This document shows positions 19,271 through 30,620 of a stretch of 64,000 nucleotides of DNA, in pieces. Where the stretch lies: contig JBBBDQ010001454.1 in assembly GCA_037127315.1 (NCBI GenBank), forward strand, positions 2,274,001 to 2,338,000, written 5' to 3'. The DNA comes from Ascarosepion bandense (lineage: Eukaryota; Mollusca; Cephalopoda; Sepiida; Sepiidae). The notes below the pieces were generated by a model. That model did not search any database. It was not told the DNA's origin and saw only the letters and a list, made by a program, of their open reading frames with translations. Made by a program: the position numbers and the translations under genes. Numbering within the stretch: the first letter of the stretch is position 1; each line of letters starts with the position of its first letter.

Positions 19271-21238
19271 TTTTTTTTATAAGAGTTTCACCCCGAGCAA
19301 GGCATGTCACTGCCACTACTGTGCAGGGGGCTACGTAGAGTGGAGAAAGGATGATTAAATATAGGAAATGATAGAGGGTGGGTGATAGGCGGGTAAGGAT
19401 ACCGAGAATGAGGGTTGTGTAGATGAGAGTGTTGTGAGAATAGTTGGGAGTTAGTGTGATAGGAGATGTCTATTGACCCTACATTTAAACACCTGGAGAT
19501 TGTAACTGTCGGGAAAGCAGACTTGTGGAACGGAGTTCCACAGGCGGGAAGCGCGAGAAAAGAAGCTGTTGGAGTAGAATTTACGGTTACATCTTATTTG
19601 TTTAACTGTAAAAGGGTGGGACCTAGTTGCTAATCTAGTATCTCGTGTAAATTCGTGCTTAGGCGGCACCAGTGATCTAAGCTCATCGGAGCAGAAGCCA
19701 TGAAAGTACTTGTAGAAGAGGCACAGGGACGCCACATCACGCCGGTGTGAGAGCGGCTGCAGCCGGTCTGCCATGTCAGTATCAACCACGTTACAGATCC
19801 TCCTTTGTATTTTGTCAAGAAGCCCAAGGAGAGCAGCAGGGGCACCCGACCAGATATGACAGCAATATTCAATACACGGGCGGATGGTAGATTTGTATAT
19901 GTGCAGAATAGATTCAGGTGGGAAAAATTTCCGGGCCCTGCACAGGGAGCCCACTTTCATAGCAGCAGATTTGGCAATGGATTCAATATAGTCATTCCAT
20001 TTGAGGTCCGCCGAGAGTGTAAGGCCAAGGAGGCGTAGTATTTTACTCTCTGGGAGGCTAGCCTGTCCCATGCTAATGGGAGGTAGATGCGATTGTCTAT
20101 GGTGATTAGTTGATAACAGCTTTGTTTTAGAGGCATTGAAATTTACCAACCATTTCCTACCCCAGGCCACTACGGATTGGAGGTCCCTTTCAAGTACGGA
20201 AGCGAGGTTCACTTTGTCGTCCAGACCTGGTTTCTGATCGATGCGGGAGTAGATTGTTGTGTCGTCGGCATACATGCCAACTTGGGATCTAATGGTGTCG
20301 GGGAGATCATTAATGTAGATCAGAAAGAGCGTGGGACCTAGGATAGAACATTGAGGGACGGCCGCGTTCGTCTGGTAGTTTTGGGAGGCATGCCCATTTA
20401 ATACCACCTTCAATGTGCGGTTAGAGAGGAAAGACTGGATGAGGTCAAACAGATGTCCAGTTATCCCATAGCTCCGCAGTTTGCACAAGAGGCCAGCATG
20501 CCAGACCCTGTCGAATGCTTTGGAGATATCCAAGGCAACGGTTCGGGCTTCACCATTCTTGTCAAGTGCCTGGTATATGTACTCGGTAATGGTCGTTAGC
20601 ATATCAGCAGTAGACCTGGTGAAGCGAAACCCATACTGTTTGTCAGAGAGAAGCCCGTTGGCCATACGATGCTGAATCACCTCGGCGTTGATAATGGCTT
20701 CGAAAACTTTGCCAAAGATTGGAAGGAGACTAATAGGACGGTAATTGGCGGGGTCTGAGGGTTCGCCAGAATTCTTAAATATAGGTACTACGCAGGAGGA
20801 CTTCCAACAGGCAGGAAAGCAGGAAGCAGATAGGCAGAGGTTATAGAGTTTAGAGAGGACAGAGGAGAGTTCTGGGGTACATTTCTTCAGTACTATGACT
20901 GGGATTCCGTCACCGCCGCTCGCTTTGTGTGGGTCAAGTTGCGCAATTATCTTGGCGACCAGCGAGGGTGTAATGTGGACGTTATTTAGTTGAGCCTTAG
21001 TTCTGGGTGGGAAGTCTGGTGTAGGTATTCCTAACGAGTCCAGTGTCGAATTGGTTGAGAATCTACGGGCAAAGCATTCAGCCTTGTCGGCTGGAGAGGT
21101 GAGAACTTCAAATTCATTGATTAGTGGCGGTATTGAAGTCTTGTTCCTGCTGAGCACGCTTTTGCAGAGACGTCAGTAATCTTTGGAGCCAAACTTAGAG
21201 GATGCTATGCGTTGCCTAATTCTGGTAGCAAAAAAAAG
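19271..21238 (-). mobile_element. Jockey/CR1-type LINE, 5'-truncated, inserted in a mariner
   Basis: Minus-strand element of about 1.97 kb. The 3' terminus is a T run on the plus strand (poly-A on the element strand) at about 19269-19278. It is preceded by a 3' UTR with 'cttgctcggggtga' and 'tagccccctgc'. Coding homology runs from about 21230 to the stop at 19451. It is 5'-truncated: the endonuclease domain is absent. Flanking short duplications mark target-primed insertion into the mariner C-terminus. Related fragments lie at 16230-17110 and 29000-30000. Confidence 0.85.
19451..21157 (-). CDS. reverse transcriptase ORF of the LINE (568 residues, truncated)
   Basis: This encodes the RT and C-terminal part of a Jockey/CR1-type polyprotein. 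Visible RT features are 'NYRPISLLPIFGKVFE' (about residues 138-153), 'ALDISKAFDRVW' with the first catalytic Asp near 210, 'AVPQCSILGP' near 266-275, and 'YADDTTIY' near 296-303. The C-terminus carries the conserved 'SHPFTVKQIRCNRKFYSNSF' and 'RLWNSVP' segments. The listed Met is probably not the original start. Homology continues upstream past an in-frame TGA (plus-strand 21173-21175) where a Trp is expected. The usual Gly of the PQG motif is Cys. No endonuclease domain remains, so the copy is unlikely to move by itself, though its ORF is strikingly intact compared with every other element here. Confidence 0.85.
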   Translation of the reverse strand: MLSRNKTSIPPLINEFEVLTSPADKAECFARRFSTNSTLDSLGIPTPDFPPRTKAQLNNVHITPSLVAKIIAQLDPHKASGGDGIPVIVLKKCTPELSSVLSKLYNLCLSASCFPACWKSSCVVPIFKNSGEPSDPANYRPISLLPIFGKVFEAIINAEVIQHRMANGLLSDKQYGFRFTRSTADMLTTITEYIYQALDKNGEARTVALDISKAFDRVWHAGLLCKLRSYGITGHLFDLIQSFLSNRTLKVVLNGHASQNYQTNAAVPQCSILGPTLFLIYINDLPDTIRSQVGMYADDTTIYSRIDQKPGLDDKVNLASVLERDLQSVVAWGRKWLVNFNASKTKLLSTNHHRQSHLPPISMGQASLPESKILRLLGLTLSADLKWNDYIESIAKSAAMKVGSLCRARKFFPPESILHIYKSTIRPCIEYCCHIWSGAPAALLGLLDKIQRRICNVVDTDMADRLQPLSHRRDVASLCLFYKYFHGFCSDELRSLVPPKHEFTRDTRLATRSHPFTVKQIRCNRKFYSNSFFSRASRLWNSVPQVCFPDSYNLQVFKCRVNRHLLSH

Positions 21239-21305
21239 GAGGCCATTCAGAAGAGATGCAGAAGATTCCAAAGTAAGGTAAATGCCGTGGTTGAAGCCAA
21301 AGGTG

Positions 21306-21628
21306 ATTTTATTGAATAAAATATTTAGTATTTTAAGATATTTTTGTTCAATTTTGGTAAATATATCTGTTATTTTTGTTTTTGCGTAATTTAGAAGAAA
21401 TCTATCTGTCGCAACCTCTGTGTGTATTTATGTATATTTGTATTTATACACATATATATGTGAATGTGTATGTGTGTGTGTTTGAAAATATATTGTTTAA
21501 AATTTAGTATACGTATGGATATGAATAATGAAAACATGGGTACCATCACCGGATGGAGAATATTAATTTTACCCCTGAGTGCGGATTTTCAAACCAACAA
21601 CTTTGGAGACCTGTAACTGACAGTCAAC

Positions 21629-21631
<3 letters not shown>
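21306..21631. other. mariner 3' flank and spacer
   Basis: AT-rich sequence following the mariner stop. The first 80-100 bp probably belong to its 3' UTR. No terminal inverted repeat was recognised. Confidence 0.4.

Positions 21632-21685
<54 letters not shown>
21632..21685. repeat. (AT)n(GT)n compound microsatellite
   Basis: Short AT run followed by about 23 GT units. Confidence 0.95.
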
Positions 21686-21687
<2 letters not shown>

Positions 21688-22189
21688 TAACATCCTGTAT
21701 TGTGCATACGATAAAAAATAATAAATTAATAAAGAAAATGTACTCTCCGATATGATTCGTGTTCACATCCCTCTTTTTAGGATAAAACCACCGTTTGATC
21801 TAGAGTGTTTAAAACCACTCGACCTTAGAGAGCGTCACAACCCAGCAACCTTCTATTTACCTTTTTAAAAGAAGTAAGCCAATTCGCGCAGTTATTATCT
21901 AAAGCCCATATCTGCTTTAGAGACACAAACAGAGAAATATCTAAAGAACTAATTTAATTATTTTAATTCAACATGTTTAGAAATATTTTTTTATTATATT
22001 TTCAGAAAAATGTTTATGTTTCCTTTCTTTCTTAGTTCACTGTAAAAACCTTCCTATTTGACCGCTGACAATGTTTGTTGCTGACAGAGAGATTATTCTA
22101 CGAAAAATATCTAAAGGCATATCTTAGTTCCAGAGAGACATAATCAGCAACTGAAATGTTCAGAAGGCACTTCTTACGACTGACAACGA
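21686..22189. other. spacer, nothing recognised
   Basis: AT-rich, with no supported ORF or repeat. Confidence 0.4.
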
Positions 22190-22437
22190 AACGGAACATT
22201 CTATCAAATCGTATCCCAGTTCATCGCTGGTGCTACTCAACACATAGGCTGTATGTGGTTGCTTATCAAGAGCAACAAGGTTACCATTATTGATAGCAAG
22301 AAACCGTTTTTCTGCAAATTTAGCTCATCTAGAAAATATTGGAACACTAACGGTCTTGCGCCTGGTCAGATGAATCATGTCTCCATTTTATTCAGTCGAA
22401 CAGTCGAGTTTGTGTCTGGAGAATGGGGTTATGAACG
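22190..22437 (+). pseudogene. Tc1-like transposase fragment
   Basis: In frame from 22363 the translation reads 'WSDESCLHFIQSNSRVCVWR', which corresponds to the first catalytic Asp region of Tc1-family transposases, followed by a TGA at 22432-22434. Upstream, in a shifted frame, traces of the linker before this motif can be seen. The rest of the catalytic domain is missing. Confidence 0.6.
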
Positions 22438-23883
22438 CAAAATGTAAACAGGATTTGTGTAATGGGATCATGGCTATGTACTTAGTCTGGAGATATTTTC
22501 TGTACTAGTTCGACTGAAATATTTTACTACAAGAATGACATGCATAGATCTTGCTGCATAGACTTAGGTGAAAATTGTACTGAAAAGTATATATTCATTG
22601 TGGAAACTAAATTCGTTTTTATCTACAAACTTATTGATAGTTTCGTTTGTATGGTATAACGTTATGAATTAATCTTTAACAGTAACCTTATTTTCCGGTG
22701 ATGATGGTTCGTTCTAGCAACAACTAACGGGGAAAAATAAATTGTTGTTAATAGGCAGCAATTCCCTCAAGTTTTTATGACTATAAAAAATTGAAAGACA
22801 AAGAAAATGAATTTTTTTAAAAACATTTAGATCTTGTGAAAGAAACAAAGAAAATTACGGAATAGAAAAAAATATCGAAAAGTTTGTGCAAATCACTAAG
22901 AAGAAATGAAACCTTCCAAATCGGAAGGTTTCATTTAAATACGAATAAACATCTTGGCGTCTATAAATAACATACTGTCTATCTTCAATAAAAAACACAT
23001 GAAAAAAATTAATGCAGGTTGTGAATCATTTATCCAAAATTCTTGGGACCGGAAGTGCTTCGATTTTCCGATATTTTCGGATTTCTGATTACAAACTATT
23101 TAATTTATATATAGTATCTATGAAATCGGGCATCTTTTAAATGGAACCCAAGCATAAATACTCACTTACATTATATAACACAGCTTATTCATATTCTGAA
23201 GGTAGTTTTATATTGACAGATGTTTTATCACTACACACCTTTAAATCTTTAATGTCATTCCTTACCTTAAATTTCTGTATATTTATTATAGTTATTGTTC
23301 TAATTTATCATATATAAGAACTATAATTTACGAAGTACATTATCATACAATTCAAAACTATTTAACTACTAATCAAAGTTCGAAACTAAGGTCAGTTCTT
23401 AATATACATAGTGATTTAAAGAATGTTTAAATTCAAACATTATTATCTAAAACAAAACAAATAAAAAACGCTTAATTCTTTCTTGTATCGCCTCTTTTTT
23501 TTATTTCTTCCCTCGAGCTTTTAAAACTTTTCTAAACAATTATAGTCACGTGCATATTGATTTTTTCATATCTCTAGCAAGGTCTGCATCTTTATTCATT
23601 TTTTTAGTCTTCTTACCCTCCGGTATACTGAAGCTCAGACATCAAATACCCATTTATCCATTTGATATAATCAGTGCACGTTTTATCTTGCTCAAAATAA
23701 GGAATCCCATTCTATTTTCCAGTGATCAATCTCGAACTATAATCCGGTAATTTTTATCAATAATTTCTTTTGCTTGTTCTTTTTAGCTTACTGCATTGTT
23801 ATAATTACTATTGTTATTGAGTGTGAAGAAGTATACATGTAATATGACGCTGGAATGCAAATGCAACCATCATTACATCCAGT
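22438..23883. other. AT-rich spacer with one short hairpin
   Basis: A perfect 14-bp stem ('aaatgaaaccttcc' at 22904-22917 against 22923-22936) with a 5-base loop lies here. Otherwise no gene or repeat was found. Confidence 0.45.
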
Positions 23884-24352
23884 CTGATGAGAGCAAATTA
23901 ATTGAAACAAAGCAAATAATATATTCCTAGGATCTTTCACGCCTTCCCTGATCTCTTGGTGCGGTTATTTTCTTTCGACCGCATTTTCCTTTGCGTTTTG
24001 GACTGATGAACCCAGTTTGTTTCTTTGCATTGATGAGACAACTGACAGTAAAAGGCTTACACCAACGATCTCACTGTGAAGCTTGCCAGTGTGTTCGTGC
24101 AGCGTTACAATATTCGTACGCTTCCTCGGAGTAACGCCTATTGCAGACAATGGCCGTAGGTCAACAAATCATCTGTTGAGACAATTGTGTCTGAGAAAAA
24201 AGAGATTCATATTGCTACACACCACTTCAAATGACATAATCTGGAGAAAAATAGAAATTGATTACCCTCCTGTAACTCCAGTGGATCTAAAACTGGCCGT
24301 AAGTTGAAAGAAAGGAAACAAAAGCAGTTGTTTCAATTAATTTGCACGAGGG
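23884..24352 (-). mobile_element. Tc1-like non-autonomous element with HTH relic
   Basis: Minus-strand translation shows a Tc1 N-terminal DNA-binding region: 'TPRKRTNIVTLHEHTGK', then, frame-shifted, 'QTGFISPKRKGKCGRKK'. The inverted 18-base block 'gcaaattaattgaaacaa' occurs near 23890-23908 and inverted near 24328-24346, bracketing the fragment. No catalytic region is present. A sister fragment with the same 'KRKGKCG' motif and the same 'aatttgcacgagg' end lies at 52430-52608. Confidence 0.65.
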
Positions 24353-24689
24353 GATATTAGACATATATATATATCACAGCCAAATATGTTCGTTATAGTG
24401 GAAAGCGGTACATAACTATGCAGGTGGGATCTATTCAGAAATAAGTTCAGGTCGGGTATTTCACCCTGCTTAGACAATAAATGGTGTTCTCAAGTATTTA
24501 AGTGATACCCCCAAGTGAACACGACTTCCTGATCCTTCCAAATTAATTAAACAACAATTTCGACACCACGTCAAGATGATCTCCCACTATTTTTGTGCTG
24601 GGCAGGGTATTTATTGTAGTCTTTCTAAAATTACTAAAACAAAATATGAAAAACACATTAACGTTTTCAATAAGTTAAGATCAGAGTTA

Positions 24690-25320
24690 TAAATAAAGTG
24701 TGTCCAGGAATTTTACTCACATGATTTCGGTACCTTTCTTTATCATAACCAATGCTCCTATTGCAACATAGATTTTATGACAGTCTGTTAAATTCTGTTT
24801 TAGAAATATAAGAATGTTCAGAGCGGATGATATCAATTCGTTGACTGCTTTCATTTTAGAAATCTTATGATTATGTTTGGTCTATTTTCACCAATTTTCC
24901 GGTCTGTGAGGATTGAGTCTCTTCATATCCATTTATGACATCATTCGCGTTGTATTTGTATCTTGTATCAGGGATTTCAATACCATAGTTGGAACAGACA
25001 TGCCAATTAATATATTTCCTAACCTGTTATACCTAATAATATATTCTTTCTTTGCATGGACTTGGCACCCTGATGCTATATGGTCAGCAGTTTCATCAAA
25101 TTCATAGCATAAGCTACAGGTGGGATTTGAGCCATCTTTGTTGATTTTAGCCTTGTAGGCATTAGTTGGAAAGCTTGTGATACCATAATAATGCCTTCTG
25201 TTTCCTTCTGAAGATCCCTCCTTGCACACCATTGATCAGTTTGGCGAAAATCGTCGTCTGGTTTATCAAGAAGCTTTGAATACTTTCCCAAACCTCCCTT
25301 TTTCGTCAAGAGACTTTATA
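24690..25320 (-). pseudogene. restriction-like-endonuclease LINE, 3' half, minus copy
   Basis: Minus-strand frames give 'QTDQWCARRDLQKETEGIIM', then a zinc-finger-like 'CSLCYEFDETADHIASGC', then after shifts 'IGALVMIKKGTE' near 24775-24730. These are, in order, the C-terminal landmarks of the site-specific-type LINE seen better at 25591-27034. This copy has lost the RT part, and stops interrupt it. Confidence 0.75.
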
Positions 25321-25386
25321 TAAAGAGCTTTTGTCAGTAACATAATTTTCTTTGTTGTAGCTGTTGGAGCAGTGGGTGGCTGAAAA

Positions 25387-25387
<1 letters not shown>

Positions 25388-25440
<53 letters not shown>
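25388..25440. repeat. (ATT)n microsatellite
   Basis: About 17 ATT units between the two oppositely oriented LINE copies. Confidence 0.95.
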
Positions 25441-25443
<3 letters not shown>

Positions 25444-25544
25444 CCTAATAAATAATAGACCATTCCTTTTTGATCGCGAAGAAAGATTGAAGACATATTA
25501 TAAACACTGTTTGAAAGAGAGAAAGAGAGTGTGTGTGTTTTTTA

Positions 25545-25590
25545 AATAAATAAGTAAATAAATAAAGAAAGAAAGAAAGAAAGAAAGAAT
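25545..25590. repeat. (AAAT)n / (GAAA)n array
   Basis: Short tetranucleotide arrays ending exactly where LINE coding homology begins. Confidence 0.85.
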
Positions 25591-27034
25591 GAATGAAGTT
25601 GTATGCTAAGAATAATAATGAGCTGGAAGGTCTTCTGCAAACTGTAAAATGCTTCAGCAAAGACACTGGAATGAAATTCAATTTGAATAAATGTGCTAAA
25701 GCTACATTTTTACGTGGATCACGACAAGAAACATCCTCAATTAGCTTAGAAACTGCTGTAACAATAAAAGAATTGAAGCCAGAAGAAGCTTATAAATATC
25801 TAGGTGTAAATGAGAGTGAAAACATTCACCATAAACAATGAAAGAAATAGTGCGTAAAGAGTACTATAGAAGGCTACGAATGATATTAAAAACTGAATTG
25901 AATTCTCAGAACAGAATTATGGCCATTAATAGCCTTGCAATCCCAGTTGTCCAATATAGTTTCAACATCTTAAACTGGACGCTAAGCGACATCAGGCGAA
26001 TGGATTCTAAAAAGCTCCTTTCTAAGCATAAGATACATCATCCAAAGGCTGATGTAGAACGTCTATACATATCCCGTAAAGAAGTTGGAACAGGTCTTAT
26101 TCAGCTAGAATTGTCATACAATACAACAACTATTGGCTTACTAACATACATAGAAACAACAAATTACTGGATGATACAATTAGTAAGACAACATGGAGAA
26201 AGAAAGAAAAAATATTCAATAATAAAAGAAGGCAGTAAATACAAACAAGGTTTTGCAGTTAGTAGATTCTGTAGAAAAGCAAAACTGAAGCCAAGAACCA
26301 AATATTGCGCAAGAAATATGAAAATGAAAGCCAAAGATAAAGCTGTTAAACAGATGAAACAACGCTGGCAGGACAAACCTCTGCATGGCCAATATCCAGA
26401 ACGTGCCAATAAATCTAATGTTGATAAAGGTAATACTCATCGATGGTTACGTGCATCTGGATTAAAGTCTGAGACTGAAGGCTTTATTCTTGCAGCGCAA
26501 TACCAAAGATGTTTCACTAGAAACTTTCAGGCAAATATCATACATAATAATATGGATCCAAAATGCAGGTTTTGTGATAAACACCAAGAAACAATAGATC
26601 ATCTAATCTCAGGCTGTTCTGTACTTGCCCCAAATGAATATAAAAATCGTCACGATAGAGTTGGGCAATATTTACATTGGACAATGTGCAAACATTATGG
26701 AAAATCTGTAAACAAACACTGATATGAACATCACCCAGCACCGGTTACAGAAATAGAAGATGTTACCATTAAAAACCAGAAAGAGAAAACTTGTCTGTTG
26801 ATTGATATGGCTTGTCCAGTGGATTGTAACATAGCAACCAAGGAATTTGAAAAACTGTCAAAATATAAAGAACTGGAAATTGAAATAGAAAAAAATGAGG
26901 AAATTGAAAACAAGAGTTGTTCCAGTGATACTAGGTGCACTTGGAATGATAAAAAATGAAACACAATTTAAGAGATATATAAAATTGTCTTATTAAGTAC
27001 AGCCCACACACTAAAAAAAACTTTGTTTATGTAA
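25591..27034 (+). pseudogene. restriction-like-endonuclease LINE, 3' half, plus copy
   Basis: Coding homology begins with 'MKLYAKNNNELEGLL', which in the family directly follows the catalytic YxDD box, so the RT active site was lost by 5' truncation. A frameshift near 25838 leads to a 294-residue frame. That frame contains 'TELNSQNRIMAINSLAIPVV', 'HHPKADVERLY' and the CCHC-like 'CRFCDKHQETIDHLISGC'. A TGA at about 26720 sits where a Trp is expected ('NKH' stop 'YEHHPAPV'). The frame then gives 'KEKTCLLIDMACPVDCNIAT', a frameshift near 26910, 'VVPVILGALGMIKNETQ', and ends 'LLSTAHTLKKTLFM' with stop at 27032-27034. Assignment to R2/NeSL-like elements comes from family memory. Confidence 0.8.
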
Positions 27035-27583
27035 CGCTAAGGATGTTATGGTAGAGAGAAAAACAAATAAAATGTCGCCATATCAACACCTGCTTTAGGT
27101 CGTTCCGCAGACTTGATAGGTTGTGTGGCCATAGCAGAAATAAAATTAGGATAAAAATTACATAAAAACAATAATAATAATATTTCCCTTTTGAGATATT
27201 CTTTTGTATAATTCTCTAGGAGGGTTTTTCTTCACATCAAAAGTAAATCTTTTGAATGTACTGTCGCATTATTTTCACTTATTGACTTGGAACGGTCAAT
27301 AAATGAATATAAAGCTACTATAATCAATAAGTTCTTCTAACAAACACAAGAAAGTAGACGACAACACGTCTACTCACAACTCTTTTTAATATTATTCTAA
27401 CTGTTCCTAGTATTATTCAGTCAAGATAATTTCAATTCTTACACAAATTTTAATTTCGTTACAAAATTGTTTGATTTTTTCTTTTCTTTTTTTTTTTTTT
27501 GCTAAGCTCTTTGATTCCAAGTTCTGCAACAATGAAAGCTGAAACTGTTTCTCTCCCGTTCCAAAATACCTTGACTTCTCTCT
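27035..27583. other. spacer after LINE 3' end
   Basis: Likely includes the LINE 3' UTR. It also holds a T run near 27487-27500. No gene. Confidence 0.4.
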
Positions 27584-27613
27584 AACAGCGAAACAGATCT
27601 GTCTGCGGATCAC
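27584..27613 (+). mobile_element. SINE-C 3' end fragment
   Basis: 'agcgaaacagatctgtctgc' followed by 'ggat' matches the last 30 bases of SINE-C, and again an AT-rich array follows. Confidence 0.65.
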
Positions 27614-27625
27614 TATATGTAAATA

Positions 27626-28860
<1,235 letters not shown>

Positions 28861-28891
28861 CAGTATTTTCCAGTATTTTCCAGTATTTTCT
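28861..28891. repeat. 10-bp tandem repeat, three units
   Basis: 'cagtattttc' repeated three times. Confidence 0.9.
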
Positions 28892-28999
28892 AGCTTATTG
28901 TTGGTAAAATATTTCAGTCTTTTAGATACAGAAATATTTCACCGTCATTTTCATATATATTTATATATCTATATGTAATACATTTCAACACAAGTAAAA

Positions 29000-29530
29000 C
29001 GATAATTCCACGAGTACGAGTACGGGTTACAAGAAGTGAAAGAGCGAAAAGGGCCGAGAATAGGGACGATTGAGAAAATAACAAATAATGAATGGGATTG
29101 AAGAAGCTAGAAGATGACGATTGACATTGCAGTTAATTTTTGAAGAGTCTAGTTATTAGGGAAGCAAGTAAACGGAAGCAATTTCTACGGAAGCGGAAAG
29201 TGCGAGAAATGACTGTTACAATTGACTATTTCAGCAGTAAACAGATAGGATCCACCCTTAAATACATGAAATCTAGGCCCTAGGAAAAAAGGTACTTAGA
29301 GCAGTTGCCATGAAAATATTTGTAAAAAGACAGACGGAAACCACGTAACGTCGGTGAGAAAGTCACTGAAGCTGAGATGTCAAATCAAGATCCACTTCAT
29401 TACAGATCATTTTCTGGATTTTGTCAAGAATATCGAGATAAATAGCAGCAACCGCAGATCAAATATGGCAGCAGTATTCAACTCTTTTCTTACTAATCTC
29501 GACGACTCAGTAATGCAACAGAGCGAATCG
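29000..29530 (-). pseudogene. Jockey/CR1-type LINE C-terminal relic, copy X
   Basis: Plus-strand blocks such as 'gccatgaaa(a/g)ta', 'acgtcggtgagaa' (reference 'cgccggtgtgag'), 'ttacagatca', 'ttttgtcaagaa' and 'caaatatggcagcagtattc' follow the order of 19540-19870. This is therefore a dead, inverted-orientation copy of the same LINE family. Confidence 0.7.
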
Positions 29531-29699
29531 CTTTAATCATTTCCGGATTTCTCTTATATTCAAACACATTGAAAATTTCCTTACAGTTGCTACCCGGTCT
29601 TCTGTTTATTATATTCTACAATATGCAAATATTTTGCTAGGTTTTCATTTTTTTCTCTTTAACAATACGAAAACCAATAAAGCCACTAAAACAAAAGGA

Positions 29700-30000
29700 A
29701 TGAAGATTATGGAGCGAGAAGGATGGAAGAGTAATCAAGTCGATAGTTTAACTATTGCACTTAAGTTTTTGAAAATCCAAGTTTTCTGGAAGAGAGTTCC
29801 ACAAACGACAAGTTAGAGAAAAGAAATGTTAGCGTAGACGTTACGGTTGCATCTAGCCAACTGACCTGTAAAATGATGAGACCTTGCCGCCAATCTAGTA
29901 CTGTACTTATGTTCATCAATTTCATGTATCAAAGCGAAGAGTTCACCCGAACAATTTCTATGAAAGTATTAAAGTATTCGCAGAGCGTAGATATAGATAG
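29700..30000 (-). pseudogene. Jockey/CR1-type LINE C-terminal relic, copy Y
   Basis: Blocks 'gagttccacaaacg', 'gacgttacggttgcatct', 'ctgtaaaatgatgagacctt' and 'ccaatctagta' match 19520-19640 in the same order and orientation. It begins again at a point that copy X already covers, so this is a second copy. Confidence 0.7.
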
Positions 30001-30119
30001 CCTTTTCTATACTGTGAAAATAAGTATATATTAAATTCTAGAAAACTGGGTGCTGTAGTGCAGAATTTCATCTTTGCACTTTACTTATATCATTCATCAA
30101 TGAAGTCTTTTTATAAACC

Positions 30120-30340
30120 GTAATATTTTATGGTTCTAAATAGCCATGCGTTGAAGAGTCGGAGAGCCGAGTTCGAATTCAAGTCCACTTCCTTACATTC
30201 ATTTACGGGAGATGGTATGAAACCCTCTCATCTTTCCTCATCAACACACACACACCAGCTATAGGTAAATAACAGAAAAGAATAGGTCCTATAGGCTTGG
30301 GTGGCAATCGATCTAGGAGAACGAAAAAGTGTTGGGCTCC
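30120..30340 (+). mobile_element. SINE-A, degraded
   Basis: Head remnant with 'gagccgagttcgaattc' (B box), then 'acattcatttacg', 'agctataggtaaataa' and 'ggtcctataggctt' in SINE-A order. The 3' part is missing or unrecognisable. Confidence 0.6.
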
Positions 30341-30429
30341 GTCAAGCTATCTTACCCGAAGTCGCACTACTGATTCAATTACTGCAGTACATGGGCTGGC
30401 CCTACAATCTTAATAGGTTACAGGTTTTT

Positions 30430-30620
30430 AAAAAGTAACTACGTTATATCTAGGCTTCAAGATAATGCCACTAAGACGCAAGGGGCTACAAAGAGTAAAA
30501 GAGAATAGAAAACTTTACAAGAAACCAGTAACCCAATCTTAAACACGAAATAAGGAATAAATCTCCATCCTGTTTGAAAGATCAGGAAGAATGTGAACAG
30601 AAAAATAACGGAACCTGTTA
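30430..30620 (-). repeat. single diverged unit of the 45.1-45.7 kb tail/tandem element
   Basis: Blocks 'gccactaagacgcaaggggc', 'gaaaccagtaaccc', 'cctgtttgaaagatc' and 'gaatgtgaac' follow the order of 45145-45285. Here the 162-bp unit occurs once, not in tandem. Confidence 0.6.

Larger units (their letters stand above)
18927..21305 (+). pseudogene. mariner transposase (DD37D) pseudogene, split by a LINE
   Basis: The left piece (18927 to 19270) encodes 'FLFPQGIRLNAEAYIKCLEE', then 'WRQDSVPYHTSKRTQSWL' with the second catalytic Asp at 19077-19079, and 'NRLDNYLW' with the third at 19191-19193. Thirty-seven codons lie between them. A stop (19179-19181) replaces a residue just before this motif and a frameshift follows before 'KDQLRRGI'. 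The right piece (21239 to about 21290) resumes 'IQKRCRRFQSKVNAVVEAK' and ends 'GDFIE' stop. The N-terminal half and first Asp are missing. The relic at 1917-2330 is a relative. Confidence 0.85.

Noticed and set aside
22904..22936. Transcription terminator hairpin
   Set aside because: Bacterial-type terminators do not apply here and no gene precedes it.
24690..27034. Twin-priming 5' inversion of one LINE
   Set aside because: Both halves contain the same 3' domains and are diverged, so they are two elements, not one inverted insertion.
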